Positions 1-9,539 of a DNA stretch of 64,000 nucleotides are shown here, in pieces. Position 1 is the stretch's first letter. Every line of letters starts with the position of its first letter. The notes beneath the pieces were generated by a model. That model was not told the DNA's origin. It did no database searches and saw nothing but the letters and a program-made list of their open reading frames with translations. The stretch lies in NCBI RefSeq assembly GCF_035967765.1, contig NZ_JAYWIT010000023.1, one strand, 5' to 3'. Origin of the DNA: Conexibacter stalactiti (GTDB lineage Bacteria; Actinomycetota; Thermoleophilia; Solirubrobacterales; Solirubrobacteraceae). A program made the translations under genes and the position numbers.

Positions 1-2415
1 CTGGCGCGGGCAGAGCGCGACCGCGCGGCCGACACGGGCCGCGGCGCCGACGCCCCCACCACCGACCTCGCCGCCGTGCGCGCGCGGCTGGAGCTGCTCG
101 ACGCCGTCGCCGCGCGCCCGGTCGCCGACCTCGGCGCCCGCCGCACGCCGGCCTTCTGCTCCGGCTGCCCGCACAGCGTCAGCACGAAGGCGCCCGACGA
201 CGCGATCGTCGGCGCCGGCATCGGCTGCCACACGATGGTGCTGCTCGACACGACCGGCCGCGGCGCCGTCGCCGGCATCACGCAGATGGGCGGCGAGGGC
301 GTCCAGTGGGTCGGCGCCGCGCCGTTCGCCGAGCGCCGCCACTTCGTCCAGAACCTCGGCGACGGCACCTTCCACCACTCCGGCTCGCTGGCGATCCGCG
401 CCGCCGTCGCCGCCGGCATCGACGTCACGTACAAGCTGCTCTGCAACGGCACCGTCGCGATGACCGGCGGCCAGCACGTCGAGGGTCAGCTGCCGGTGCC
501 GGCGCTCGTCCGCAGCCTCGCCGCCGAGGGCGTCGAGCGGATCGTCGTGACGGCCGAGGACCTGTCGCGCTACGACGGCGTCGACCTCGGCCCGGGGGCT
601 GAACTGCGGCCGCGCTCGGAGCTGGAGCGGACGCAGCGCGAGCTGGCGAAGGTCGAGGGCGTCACCGTGCTGATCCACGACCAGGCGTGCGCGGCCGAGC
701 TGCGCCGCGCGCGCAAGCGCGGCCTCGCGCCGCCGCCGCCGCGGCAGGTCGTGATCAATGAGCGCGTCTGCGAGGGCTGCGGCGACTGCGGCGAGCGCTC
801 CGGCTGCCTCTCGGTCGAGCCGGTGCAGACCGAGTTCGGGCGCAAGACGCGGATCAACCAGGACTCCTGCAACGGCGACCTGACCTGCCTGGAGGGCGAC
901 TGCCCGTCGTTCCTGACGGTGATCCCGCCGCGTGCCGAGCAGAAGGCCGAGCGCGCGCTGCCGACGCCGCCCGCCCTGCCGGAGCCGCCGCCGCTCGCCG
1001 CCGACGACGTGCGGCTGCGGCTGGTCGGGATCGGCGGCACCGGCGTCGTGACGGTCAGCCAGGTGCTGGCGATGGCGGCGCTGCTCGACGGCCGCCACAG
1101 CCGCGGCCTCGACCAGACCGGGCTCAGCCAGAAGGCCGGCCCGGTCGTCTCCGACGTGCGCATCGCGACCGCCGCCCCGGAGGGCGGCGCGAGCGCGCCG
1201 GCGGCCGGCCTCGACCTGCTGCTCGGCTTCGACCTGCTCGGCGCGGCGGCGCCCGCGAACCTGCGCGCCGCCGACCGCGCGCGCACGCTCGCCGTCGTCG
1301 CGACCGATGTCGTGCCGACCGCGACGATGGTGCGCGACGCCGACGCGACCGCGCCCGACGTGATGGCCGCGACCGGCGCGATCGACGCCGTCACGCGCGC
1401 CGCCGACAACGTCTACCTCGATGCCCACGCGCTCGCGCGCGAGCTGTTCGAGAGCGACTCCACGGCGAACGTGATCGTGCTCGGCGCCGCCTGGCAGCGA
1501 GGCGCGATCCCGCTGACGCAAGCGTCGCTGCACGAGGCCTTCCGCCTCAACGGCGCCGCCGTCGAGCGCAACGTCGCGGCGTTCGAGTGGGGCCGCGCCT
1601 GCGTCGCCGCGCCGGAGGCGGTCGCGGCGCTGCGAGAGGACCGCACGCCAGCGTCGGCGAGCCGGCGGCCGAGCGCCCGCGAGCGCGCGCTGATCGCCCA
1701 GGCGGCGCCGGCCGGCAGCGAGCTGGAGCGGCTGCTGGAGCTGCGCGTCGCCGACCTCACCGGCTGGGGCGGGCGCGCGGTCGCCGCGCGCTACGCCGCG
1801 ACCGTCGCGGACGTCGCGCGGCGCGAGCAGGCGGCGCTGCCCGGCAGCAGCGCGGTCGCCGAGGCGGTCGCGCGCAACCTCCACAGACTGCTCGCGTACA
1901 AGGACGAGTACGAGGTCGCGCGGCTGCATGTGATGGCCGTCGCCGAGCTGCCGCGCGGCACGCGCGTCGCGTTCCACCTGCATCCGCCGGCGCTGCGCGC
2001 GCTCGGGTTGAGACGCAAGCTGCAGCTCGGCCGCTGGTTCCTGCCGGGGCTGCGGCTGCTGGCGCACGGCCGCCGCCTGCGCGGCACGCAGCTGGACCCG
2101 TTCGGCCGCGCCGAGGTGCGGCGCGTCGAGCGGGCGCTGCCGGGCGAGTACCTGGAGCTGGTCGACGACGCGCTCGCACGGCTGACGCCGGAGACGCTCG
2201 CGCTCGCGCTGGAGGCGGCCGAGCTGCCGGCGCTCGTGCGCGGCTACGAGGAGATCAAGCTGCGCGGCGTCGCGCGCTTCCGCGCCCGCGCGCAGGAGCT
2301 GCACGCGACGCTCGAAGCGGACGCGGCGACGACGCTGCCGCCCGCGCAGGACGCACACACGGAGGCGCGGCCACCGGCCGCGCCGCAGAACCACGACGAG
2401 GAGCGGAAGCGATGA
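1..2415 (+). CDS. Indolepyruvate ferredoxin oxidoreductase family protein, C-terminal part (5' end outside window)
   Basis: The frame is open from base 1, so the gene starts upstream; about 805 residues of a family usually near 1150-1200 are present. The enzyme oxidatively decarboxylates 2-keto acids (aryl pyruvates in the classical case) to acyl-CoA, reducing ferredoxin. Visible in order: the TPP-binding region (CSGCPHS, GIGCHTM, GDGTFHHSG), a ferredoxin-like cluster region (CEGCGDCGERSGC, then CNGDLTCLEGDCPSF), and the gamma-type domain starting RLVGIGGTGVVTVSQ with GLDQTGLSQKAGPV. Its TGA overlaps the next gene's ATG (ATGA). With a Leu/Phe/Val dehydrogenase directly downstream, the likely substrate is the keto acid made by that enzyme (inference). 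Confidence 0.93.
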   Translation: MARAERDRAADTGRGADAPTTDLAAVRARLELLDAVAARPVADLGARRTPAFCSGCPHSVSTKAPDDAIVGAGIGCHTMVLLDTTGRGAVAGITQMGGEGVQWVGAAPFAERRHFVQNLGDGTFHHSGSLAIRAAVAAGIDVTYKLLCNGTVAMTGGQHVEGQLPVPALVRSLAAEGVERIVVTAEDLSRYDGVDLGPGAELRPRSELERTQRELAKVEGVTVLIHDQACAAELRRARKRGLAPPPPRQVVINERVCEGCGDCGERSGCLSVEPVQTEFGRKTRINQDSCNGDLTCLEGDCPSFLTVIPPRAEQKAERALPTPPALPEPPPLAADDVRLRLVGIGGTGVVTVSQVLAMAALLDGRHSRGLDQTGLSQKAGPVVSDVRIATAAPEGGASAPAAGLDLLLGFDLLGAAAPANLRAADRARTLAVVATDVVPTATMVRDADATAPDVMAATGAIDAVTRAADNVYLDAHALARELFESDSTANVIVLGAAWQRGAIPLTQASLHEAFRLNGAAVERNVAAFEWGRACVAAPEAVAALREDRTPASASRRPSARERALIAQAAPAGSELERLLELRVADLTGWGGRAVAARYAATVADVARREQAALPGSSAVAEAVARNLHRLLAYKDEYEVARLHVMAVAELPRGTRVAFHLHPPALRALGLRRKLQLGRWFLPGLRLLAHGRRLRGTQLDPFGRAEVRRVERALPGEYLELVDDALARLTPETLALALEAAELPALVRGYEEIKLRGVARFRARAQELHATLEADAATTLPPAQDAHTEARPPAAPQNHDEERKR

Positions 2416-3557
2416 CGAGCGAGACGATCTGCACGAGGCTGACGGAGTCGCTCGGCTGGGGCCACGAACGGGTCGAGCTGCTGCACGACCGCGACAGCGG
2501 CATGCGCGCCGTCGTCGCGATCCACTCGACCGCGCTCGGTCCCGCGCTCGGCGGCCTGCGGCTGCGCCGCTACGCGCACGGGCTGCCGGAGGCGCTCGAC
2601 GACGCGCTGCGGCTGTCGCGCGCGATGACGTTGAAGGCGGCCGCCGCCGGACTCGACCTCGGCGGCGGCAAGGCGGTGCTGCTCGACGACGGCCGCGACG
2701 ACCTGCGCGCGCCGCGGCTGGCCGCCTTCGGCCGCGCGCTCGACGCGCTCGGCGGCTCCTACATCACCGCCGAGGACGTCGGCACGACGACCGCCGACAT
2801 GGACCTGATCGCGCTGCAGACCGAGCACGTCGTCGGCCGCGCGCATGCCGGCCGTGTCGGCGGTGACCCCTCGCCGGCGACCGCCGTCGGCGTCTTCTGC
2901 GCGATCGGCGCGGCGCTGCACGCGCTCGACGGCGACGACTCGCTCGCCGGCCGCCGCGTCGGCGTCGTCGGGCTCGGCAAGGTCGGCGGGAGGCTGGCGC
3001 GGATGCTGCTCGACGCCGGCGCCGACGTGATCGGCTGCGATCCCGACCCGGATGCGTTCGCAGCACTCGAGGGTGTGCGTGCGGCCGGCACCGCCTCCCT
3101 GCTGGCCGAGCCGCTCGACGTGCTGGCGCCGTGCGCGCTCGGCGGGATGATCGACACGCAGGTCGCGCGCGAGCTGCGCTGCCGGATCGTCTGCGGCGCC
3201 GCCAACAACCCGCTCAGCGGACCCGACGCGGCCGCGCTGCTGGCCGCGCGCGGCATCCTCTACGTGCCCGACTTCCTCGCCAACTGCGGCGGGCTCGTGC
3301 ACGTCGACGCCGAGCGCCACGGCGAGCACGACGAGGCCGCGGTCGCCGCGCGCGTCGCCGCCGCCGCCGAGCGGATCCGCGACACGCTGCTGGCCGCGCG
3401 CGCCGAGGGGCGAACGCCGCAGGAGGTCGCCGAGGAGCGCGCGTGGGCGCGCGTCGAGCAGGCGCGCGAGCGGCTCGCGGCGGCGCCCGCCGCGAGCCTC
3501 GCCGCGGACCCCGCCGAGGCGTCCACCGCGGGCGCGGAGGCGGCCCTGACGGGATAG
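2412..3557 (+). CDS. Leu/Phe/Val dehydrogenase (Glu/Leu/Phe/Val dehydrogenase family)
   Basis: NAD-dependent oxidative deamination of a branched or aromatic amino acid to its 2-keto acid. The 381-aa protein has the dimerisation/catalytic motif with the two family lysines (K75 in MTLKAAAAG, K87 in LDLGGGKAV), a Rossmann fold (VGVVGLGKVGGRLARML), and the late GAANNPL and ANCGGLVHVD motifs. Length fits leucine/phenylalanine dehydrogenases (350-380 aa). The ATG overlaps the previous stop by 4 nt, implying translational coupling to the keto-acid oxidoreductase, so the two probably act in sequence (amino acid to keto acid to acyl-CoA). Leu versus Phe versus Val preference cannot be decided by eye. 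Confidence 0.93.
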   Translation: MTSETICTRLTESLGWGHERVELLHDRDSGMRAVVAIHSTALGPALGGLRLRRYAHGLPEALDDALRLSRAMTLKAAAAGLDLGGGKAVLLDDGRDDLRAPRLAAFGRALDALGGSYITAEDVGTTTADMDLIALQTEHVVGRAHAGRVGGDPSPATAVGVFCAIGAALHALDGDDSLAGRRVGVVGLGKVGGRLARMLLDAGADVIGCDPDPDAFAALEGVRAAGTASLLAEPLDVLAPCALGGMIDTQVARELRCRIVCGAANNPLSGPDAAALLAARGILYVPDFLANCGGLVHVDAERHGEHDEAAVAARVAAAAERIRDTLLAARAEGRTPQEVAEERAWARVEQARERLAAAPAASLAADPAEASTAGAEAALTG

Positions 3558-3566
3558 GCTTCCGGG

Positions 3567-4058
3567 GTGCCCCGCGCCAAGCGCCAGAGCCCCGCAGAGC
3601 CCGCGCGCGACGGCGCGATCGACGCGACCGACCTGGAGATCATCGCGGAGCTGCAGGAGGACGGCCGGCGCACCTACGGGCGCATCGGCCAGCAGGTCGG
3701 GCTCTCCGAGGCGGCCGTCCGCCAGCGCGTGCAGCGGCTGGTCGACTCGGAGGCGATCAAGATCGTCGCGGTGACCGATCCCGAGCGCTTCGGCGTGCGC
3801 GTGCGCGCGACGATCGCGGTCTCGGTCGACGGCGACGTCGAGCCGGTCGCCGAAGCGCTCGCGGAGATCCCGCAGGTCGACTACGTCGTCGCCGTCGCCG
3901 GACCCTTCGACGTGCTCGTCGAGGTGCAGTGCAGCGACGAGGCCGACCTGTTCGCGGTCATCAACCGCGGCATCCGCCAGATCGACGGCGTCGCCGGCAC
4001 CGAGACGTGGCCCTACCTGCGCCTCTACAAGCAGACCTACCCCTGGCCGCCGAACTGA
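3567..4058 (+). CDS. Lrp/AsnC family transcriptional regulator
   Basis: 163 aa with a GTG start 9 nt after the dehydrogenase stop. N-terminal winged helix-turn-helix (ATDLEIIAELQEDGRRTYGRIGQQVGLSEAAVRQRVQRLVDSEAIK) followed by a RAM/AsnC ligand-binding domain (VAVAGPFDVLVEVQCSDEADLFAVINRGIRQIDGVAGTE is its core region). Lrp proteins sense amino acids and often control neighbouring amino-acid catabolic genes. Position at the end of the dehydrogenase operon suggests feedback control of that operon (inference). The stop lies 1 nt from the stop of the convergent permease gene, with no hairpin terminator between. Confidence 0.93.
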   Translation: MPRAKRQSPAEPARDGAIDATDLEIIAELQEDGRRTYGRIGQQVGLSEAAVRQRVQRLVDSEAIKIVAVTDPERFGVRVRATIAVSVDGDVEPVAEALAEIPQVDYVVAVAGPFDVLVEVQCSDEADLFAVINRGIRQIDGVAGTETWPYLRLYKQTYPWPPN

Positions 4059-4059
4059 G

Positions 4060-5067
4060 CTAGGCCGAGCGGCTCCGCAGGCGCGGGTCGACCAGCAGCT
4101 GCAGCACGTCGACGACGGCGTTGGCGATCACGTAGACGGCGCCGATGCAGAGCGTCACGCCGGCGATCGCGGGGAAGTCGTTGGTCGTGATCGCCTGGCT
4201 GGTGTAGAGCCCGAGGCCGGGCCACGAGAAGACGGCCTCGACGACGACGATCCCGGCGAGCATCACGCCGACCTCCAGCCCGAGGATGCTGAGCGGCGCG
4301 TTGAGCGCGTTGCGCAGCATGTGGCGGAGCAGGATCTGGCGCTCGGTCAGCGCCTTCGCGCGCGCCGTCCGCACGTAGCCGGCCTCGCGCTGCGTCACCA
4401 GCGTGCTACGCAACGTGCGCGCGAGCACCAGCGCCGGCGCGATCGCGATGCAGAAGGCCGGCGCGAGCAGGTGCCAGAGCGCGTCGGCCGTCACCCGCGG
4501 GCGCAGCGTCAGCAGGCCGTCGACCGTCAGCAGCCCGGTCGGCCCGCCGGGCGCCGCGACGTCGGCCGAGAGGCGGCCGGCGCCGGGGATCCAGCCGAGT
4601 CTGTTGTAGAGCAGCAGCAGCGCGAGCAGCCCGACGAGGAAGCTCGGAACCGACGCGCCGGCCGCCATCACGAGGCGTACCGGCGTGCCGAGCCGGGTGC
4701 CGCGCGCAGCGGCCAGCCCCGCGAGCGTGCCGAGCACGATCGTGATCACGAGCGCCGCCAGCAGCAGCTCGAGCGTCGCCGGGATCGCGCGGCCGAGGTC
4801 GTCGACGACCGGCCGGTGGGTGTGCACGGAGATCGACAGGTCGCCCTGCAGCGCGTTGCCGATGAAGCGCACGTACTGCTGCGGCAGCGGCTCGTCGAGG
4901 TGCAGTTGCGCGCGCTTGGCGGCGACGACCTCGGGCGGCGCCGACTGGCCCGCCATCAGGCGGGCCGGGTCGGACGGGATCACCGTCTGGATCACGAAGA
5001 CGATCGTGACCAGCGCCCACAGCACCGCGACGAGCGCGACGAGGCGACCTGCGATCAGCCGTGCCAC
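4060..5067 (-). CDS. Peptide ABC transporter permease, DppB/OppB type
   Basis: 335-aa inner-membrane permease with a GTG start 1 nt after the stop of the binding-protein gene. It begins with a transmembrane segment (LVALVAVLWALVTIVFVIQTV), then the family motif DPARLMAG and a periplasmic stretch with LGRAIPATLELLLAALVI. The EAA cytoplasmic loop is visible as YVRTARAKALTERQILLRHMLRNALNAPLSILG. It should pair with the DppC-type permease two genes upstream to form the channel. Last gene of the six-gene peptide operon; it ends against the convergent Lrp gene. Confidence 0.93.
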   Translation of the reverse strand: MARLIAGRLVALVAVLWALVTIVFVIQTVIPSDPARLMAGQSAPPEVVAAKRAQLHLDEPLPQQYVRFIGNALQGDLSISVHTHRPVVDDLGRAIPATLELLLAALVITIVLGTLAGLAAARGTRLGTPVRLVMAAGASVPSFLVGLLALLLLYNRLGWIPGAGRLSADVAAPGGPTGLLTVDGLLTLRPRVTADALWHLLAPAFCIAIAPALVLARTLRSTLVTQREAGYVRTARAKALTERQILLRHMLRNALNAPLSILGLEVGVMLAGIVVVEAVFSWPGLGLYTSQAITTNDFPAIAGVTLCIGAVYVIANAVVDVLQLLVDPRLRSRSA

Positions 5068-5068
5068 C

Positions 5069-6640
5069 TCACTTCTCCCTGAGCGCCGGCATGTCGACCT
5101 GCCAGATGTAGAGCGGCGTGTGTCTGATGTCGTCGATGCCGCTGCGCGCGACGATCACGTCGTCGAAGTCGTCGACGGCGAGCACCGCGGCGTCCTCCTG
5201 GACGAGCTGCGCCAGCTCGTCGTAGAGCGCGTCGGCCTGCGCTCTGGTCGGCGCCGAGCGGGCCTCCGCGATCAGTCTGTCGACCAGCGGGTTGCCGTAG
5301 CCGAGCAGGTTCAGGCCGCCGCCGGTCATCCACACCGGCGATGCCCACGCGTCGGGATGCGCGGCGTCGGGATTGAGGCCGGCGAGCAGCGCGTCGGGCG
5401 CCTTCTCCGGTCTCGTCGCGTAGGAGAACTGGGCGGCGAAGGTGTCGCCCTTGAGCTTCACGTCGAAGCCGGCCGGCTTCAGCTGCGCCTGCAGGTACTG
5501 GACGAGCCGCAGGAGGCTGGTCTGACCGGCGCCGGTCGCGTACGACAGCACGACCTCGACCGGCTTCGCCGGCTTCTCGGCGGTCAGCGGGGTCAGTCTG
5601 CCGAGATCTGTGTCACCGGCGATCACGGCCGGATAGTTGGAGGTCGCGACGCGGCCGGTCTTGCCGTAGACGACTCTGACGGCCTCCTCCGGTCTCAGCG
5701 CGGCGGAGAAGGCGCGCCGCACGGCCGGGTCGTCGAACGGCGGCTTGTGCGTGTTGAGGAACAGCACGTGGCGCAGCGCGGCGGGGAAGATCTTCGCCTG
5801 CAGGTTCGGGTTCTGCTCCACGTTCGGCAGGCCGGCGGCGTCGATCCCGTGGGTCATCATGTCGAGGTCGCCCGACTCCAACTGCAGCCGCTGCGTGCCG
5901 AGGTCGGGGATGACGGGGAACTCGACCTTCGCGAAGCCGGCTCTGCCGCCCCACCAGTCGTCGTTGCGCGTCAGCTCGGCGGTGTCGCCGATCCGCAGCG
6001 AGGCCAGTCTGTAGGGACCGGTGCCGACGGCGTTGCCGGCGAGCCATCTCTGCGCGTGGTCTCTGCCGGCGTGCTCCTTCAGCGCTGCCGGCGAGATCAT
6101 CTTCGGCCCGTACATCGAGGCGAGCAGGTCGAGGAAGGCGTTGTTGCGCGCTCTCAGTCTGATCACGACGACGTATCTCTTCGAGGCGTCGATCGACTCG
6201 ACGTCGGCGACCATGTAGGAGACGGCCTGTCTGACCGCCAGGCGGCGCTCGATGTTGGCCTTCACGGCCGCTGAGTCGAACGGCGTGCCGTCGTGGAATC
6301 TGACGTCGTCGCGCAGGCCGAACGTGTAGGTGCGGCCGTCCTTGCTGACCTCCCAGACGGTCGCCAGCGCCGGCCCGACTCTCGTCGAGCCCGGCTCGTA
6401 GGCGACGAGCCCCTCGTAGAGCGAGGTGATGACCGACTCGCCCTCGACGCCGTAGAAGACGTCGGGGTCGATGCCGCCGGCCGGCGACTCCTGGTACGGG
6501 ATCCGCAGGACGGCGTCGGCCTTCGCGCCGCCGCCGGCCGGGGTCCCGCCGCCCGGCGGGGTCGAGCGCTCCGACGAACCGCCGCAGCCGGCGAGCGCGG
6601 CGACGGCTCCGAGCGCGAGCAGCGCGTGTGGCAGCCTCAT
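5069..6640 (-). CDS. Peptide ABC transporter substrate-binding lipoprotein (DppA/OppA family 5)
   Basis: 523 aa. The N-terminal signal peptide ends in a lipobox (LAGCGG, lipidated Cys19), then a Gly/Pro/Ser linker, then the family-5 solute-binding fold: RIPYQESPAGGIDPD, a long middle with TVWEVSKDGRTYTFGLRDDVRFHDGTPFDSAAVKANIERR, and LASLRIGDTAELTRNDDWWGG. The ATG overlaps the upstream permease stop (ATGA). It captures the imported peptide outside the membrane. Many arginines are encoded by AGA, unlike the neighbouring cytosolic peptidase genes, a trait shared by the other exported-protein genes of this window. Confidence 0.93.
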   Translation of the reverse strand: MRLPHALLALGAVAALAGCGGSSERSTPPGGGTPAGGGAKADAVLRIPYQESPAGGIDPDVFYGVEGESVITSLYEGLVAYEPGSTRVGPALATVWEVSKDGRTYTFGLRDDVRFHDGTPFDSAAVKANIERRLAVRQAVSYMVADVESIDASKRYVVVIRLRARNNAFLDLLASMYGPKMISPAALKEHAGRDHAQRWLAGNAVGTGPYRLASLRIGDTAELTRNDDWWGGRAGFAKVEFPVIPDLGTQRLQLESGDLDMMTHGIDAAGLPNVEQNPNLQAKIFPAALRHVLFLNTHKPPFDDPAVRRAFSAALRPEEAVRVVYGKTGRVATSNYPAVIAGDTDLGRLTPLTAEKPAKPVEVVLSYATGAGQTSLLRLVQYLQAQLKPAGFDVKLKGDTFAAQFSYATRPEKAPDALLAGLNPDAAHPDAWASPVWMTGGGLNLLGYGNPLVDRLIAEARSAPTRAQADALYDELAQLVQEDAAVLAVDDFDDVIVARSGIDDIRHTPLYIWQVDMPALREK

Positions 6641-7527
6641 ACATCCTCCAACAGATCGCGGAGACCGTCTCCTGCCACGTTGGCGGAGAAGGCCAGGACG
6701 AACAGCGCAACAGCGGGTGCCAGGCAGATCCACGCCTGGCCGAACAGATACGAGAGCCCCTGCGAGGCCATCGCTCCCAGCTCGGGCGCCGGCGGCGGCG
6801 CGCCGAGGCCGATGAAGGAGAGCCCGGCGAGCGCGAGCACGAGCGCGCCGAGGTCGACCGACGCCGTCACCAGCACGGCCGGCAGCACGCCGGGGACGAC
6901 GTGCCGCAGCGCCAGCCGCACGCCGCCGACGCCGGCGACGCGCGCCGCCTCGACGTGCGGCCGCACGACCAGCGCGCGCGCCTCGCCGCGCACCAGCCGC
7001 GCGTACCACGGCCACCAGACCGCGATCACCGCCAGCAGCGTGTTGCGCAGGCTGGGGCCGAGCGCGACGATCACGGCGATCGCCAGCATCGGGCCGGGCA
7101 GCGCCAGGCCGATCTCGGTGATCCGCATCAGCAGGTTGTCGACCCAGCCGCCGCGCATCCCCGCGACGACGCCGATCGTGCCGCCGATCACGACGCTGAC
7201 GGAGACGACCAGCAGCGTCGCCAGCCACGAGGCGCGCACGCCGTGGATCACGCGCGAGAGCACGTCGCGGCCAAGCTCGTCGGAGCCGAGCGGCGCGCCG
7301 GGCGAGCCGGGCGGCAGGAAGGGCGTCGTCGAGGTCGCGACCGGGTCGTGCGGCGCCAGCAGCGGCGCCAGGATCGCGACGACGGTGACGAGCAGCAGCA
7401 GGCCGATCGCCGTCCGCTCCAGCCAGCCGAGCCGGGCGAGCCAGCCGCGCCGCGGCGCGGCCAGCAGCAGCGCGCCGGCGCCGGGTGTCGCGGCCAGCCT
7501 GCGGCCGCGACGCGGGAAGCCTGTCAT
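6637..7527 (-). CDS. Peptide ABC transporter permease, DppC/OppC type
   Basis: 296 aa. An N-terminal membrane segment (TAIGLLLLVTVVAILAPLLAPHDP) precedes the DppC signature APLGSDELGRDVLSRVIHGVRASWLATLLVV. The EAA loop is HVEAARVAGVGGVRLALRHVVPGVLPAVLV, followed by FIGLGAPPPAPELGAMASQGLSY. Start and stop both overlap neighbours by 4 nt (ATGA), after the S9 peptidase and before the lipoprotein. It forms the second half of the translocation channel with the DppB-type protein. Confidence 0.93.
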   Translation of the reverse strand: MTGFPRRGRRLAATPGAGALLLAAPRRGWLARLGWLERTAIGLLLLVTVVAILAPLLAPHDPVATSTTPFLPPGSPGAPLGSDELGRDVLSRVIHGVRASWLATLLVVSVSVVIGGTIGVVAGMRGGWVDNLLMRITEIGLALPGPMLAIAVIVALGPSLRNTLLAVIAVWWPWYARLVRGEARALVVRPHVEAARVAGVGGVRLALRHVVPGVLPAVLVTASVDLGALVLALAGLSFIGLGAPPPAPELGAMASQGLSYLFGQAWICLAPAVALFVLAFSANVAGDGLRDLLEDV

Positions 7528-9539
7528 CGCTCTCTCATCTCCTCGTGCTCCTCGTGCGGCGGGATCAGGTGCTCGACGAACCAGGCGGTCAGCGCCGCCT
7601 CCTGCGCCTCGCGCATCGGCGGCGGGCCGAGCACCGAGGCGTCGTGCGTGCCGCCCGGGATCCGCACCATCTCGGTGGCGCGGCCGTGCAGCCGCAGCAG
7701 CCGGTAGAGCTGCTCGCCCTGCTCCGGCGGGCAGCGGCGGTCGGCCTCGGCCTGGATCAGCAGCAGCGGCGTGCGGCAGCTGTGGGCGTCGGCGACCGGC
7801 GACTGCGCCAGCCACTCCCGCAGCCCCGGTCCGGGCGGCCCGAGCAGGTCGGGCAGCAGCTGCGAGCCGATGTCGCTGCTGCCCAGCAGCGAGACGAAGT
7901 TGGTCGCGGCGTTCTCGGCCGCCGCGGCCATGAAGCGGCCGGTGCGGCAGGCCAGCCAGCAGGTCAGCGTGCCGCCGGCCGACTGCCCGTGGACGCCGAG
8001 TCGCGCCGGGTCGGCCCAGCCGCGCGCGACGGCGGCGTCGACCGCGGTCAGCACGTCGTCGCAGGTGCGCTGCGCCCAGCGGCCGCGCAGCGAGACGCCG
8101 AAGGCGTCGTCGTAGCCCATCGAGCCGTGGTGGTTGACGAGCAGCACCGCGATCCCGTGCGCCAGCAGCAGCTGCGCGTCGACGTGCGGCAGCTGGCCGC
8201 TGGCGGCGTGTGGGCCGCCGTGCAGGAGCGCGACCGTCGGCCACGGCCCGGCGCCGCCGTCCGGCGGCGCGGCGAACCAGGCATCGATCCCGTCGCGCCG
8301 CGGCGTGCGGTGCAGCAGCGGTCTCAGCGGGGCGAGCGCGATGCCGTCGAGCGCGGCGCCGTTGAGATCGGTCAGCCGCCGCTCGCCGCCGCCGGCGTCG
8401 CGCAGCACCAGCTCGGGGAGCTGGTCGAAGGAGGCGACGAGCGCCAGCAGCGCGCCGTCGGCGGTGATGCCGCAGGGCTGGCAGGCGCGCGGGCCGCCGA
8501 GCACCAGCTCCGAGCGCTGCGGCCCCGCGAGCGCGATCCGCCGCAGCTCGCAGCTGCCACCGGCGTGCACGCGCACGAGCGCGTCGGCGCCGTCGTCGCC
8601 GACGACGATCGGCGTCGGATCCCACCACGCCGCCGACGGCAGGTCGCCGTCGAGGAAGCCGCCGACGGCGCCGGGCAGCTCGGAGCTGCGGTCCGCGGGC
8701 CGCGCGCCCGGCTGCGCGGCGACGACGAAGAGGTCTTCCTGCGTGCCGGCGAGCGAGCCCGGCGCGACCCCGGCGAAGACGACGGTCCGCTCGTCGGCCC
8801 AGGCGCTCGCGAACGGGCGGTAGCTGCTCGGGACCAGCTCGGCGTCGCCGCCATCTCGGTCGAGCAGCCGCAGCGTCGTGCCGCGGATCCGCTCCAGCGC
8901 GCGCTGCTCGAACAGCAGCCGCTCGCCCGACGGCGACCAGACCGGCGCGGCCTTCGCGCTCGGCGTGCAGGTCAGGCGCCGCAGCCGGTCGCCGTCATCG
9001 CCGTCGCCCTCGCGCTCGCTCTCGCCCTCGCGCTCGCCGAGCCGCAGCTCCCACAGGTCGCTGCCGGCGCGGTCGACGCGGCCGACGCCGTCGCGCTCCC
9101 ACACCTCGTCGGTCGTGCGGTACGGCTGCTCGCGCGGCGTGCAGCGCTCCTCCTCGCGCGCGAGCACGAGCGCGAGGCGGTCGTCGCCGTGCCAGGCGCA
9201 GGCACCGGTCGGCTCGCCGGTCAGCCCGCCGCGCGGCGCGGCCCAGGCGGCGCCGGCCGCGACGATCGCCAGCCGCCAGCGACCGCCATGGCGCAGCCGC
9301 ACCGCGAGCCAGCGCCCGCTCGCGCTCCAGGCGAGCGAGGCGACGTCGGCGCCGCCGCTGTCGACGCGCGTCTCCTCGCCGCTGCGCAGGTCGTGCCACC
9401 ACAGCTCGACCGTCTCCCGTGACGGGTCCTCGCCGCGCACCCGCAGCGTGTAGGCGACGAGGTCGCCTAAGGGTTGCAGCGCCGCCTCCTGCAGCCACCG
9501 CAGCCGCCGCAGGACGGCGCCGTCGAAGCGGGCGCTCAC
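7524..9539 (-). CDS. S9 family serine peptidase (prolyl oligopeptidase/acylaminoacyl-peptidase type)
   Basis: 671 aa, GTG start chosen because it forms a GTGA overlap with the upstream M20 gene and because recognisable homology begins there. The N-terminal two thirds look like a beta-propeller (repeated SGRWLAVRL, PVWSPSGERLLFEQ blocks); the C-terminal alpha/beta hydrolase has the nucleophile GQSAGG, the acid in LLIQAEADRRCPP and the histidine in PGGTHDAS. No signal peptide is seen, so it should act in the cytoplasm on imported oligopeptides. Its place between transporter genes supports intake coupled to hydrolysis. Confidence 0.92.
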   Translation of the reverse strand: MSARFDGAVLRRLRWLQEAALQPLGDLVAYTLRVRGEDPSRETVELWWHDLRSGEETRVDSGGADVASLAWSASGRWLAVRLRHGGRWRLAIVAAGAAWAAPRGGLTGEPTGACAWHGDDRLALVLAREEERCTPREQPYRTTDEVWERDGVGRVDRAGSDLWELRLGEREGESEREGDGDDGDRLRRLTCTPSAKAAPVWSPSGERLLFEQRALERIRGTTLRLLDRDGGDAELVPSSYRPFASAWADERTVVFAGVAPGSLAGTQEDLFVVAAQPGARPADRSSELPGAVGGFLDGDLPSAAWWDPTPIVVGDDGADALVRVHAGGSCELRRIALAGPQRSELVLGGPRACQPCGITADGALLALVASFDQLPELVLRDAGGGERRLTDLNGAALDGIALAPLRPLLHRTPRRDGIDAWFAAPPDGGAGPWPTVALLHGGPHAASGQLPHVDAQLLLAHGIAVLLVNHHGSMGYDDAFGVSLRGRWAQRTCDDVLTAVDAAVARGWADPARLGVHGQSAGGTLTCWLACRTGRFMAAAAENAATNFVSLLGSSDIGSQLLPDLLGPPGPGLREWLAQSPVADAHSCRTPLLLIQAEADRRCPPEQGEQLYRLLRLHGRATEMVRIPGGTHDASVLGPPPMREAQEAALTAWFVEHLIPPHEEHEEMRER

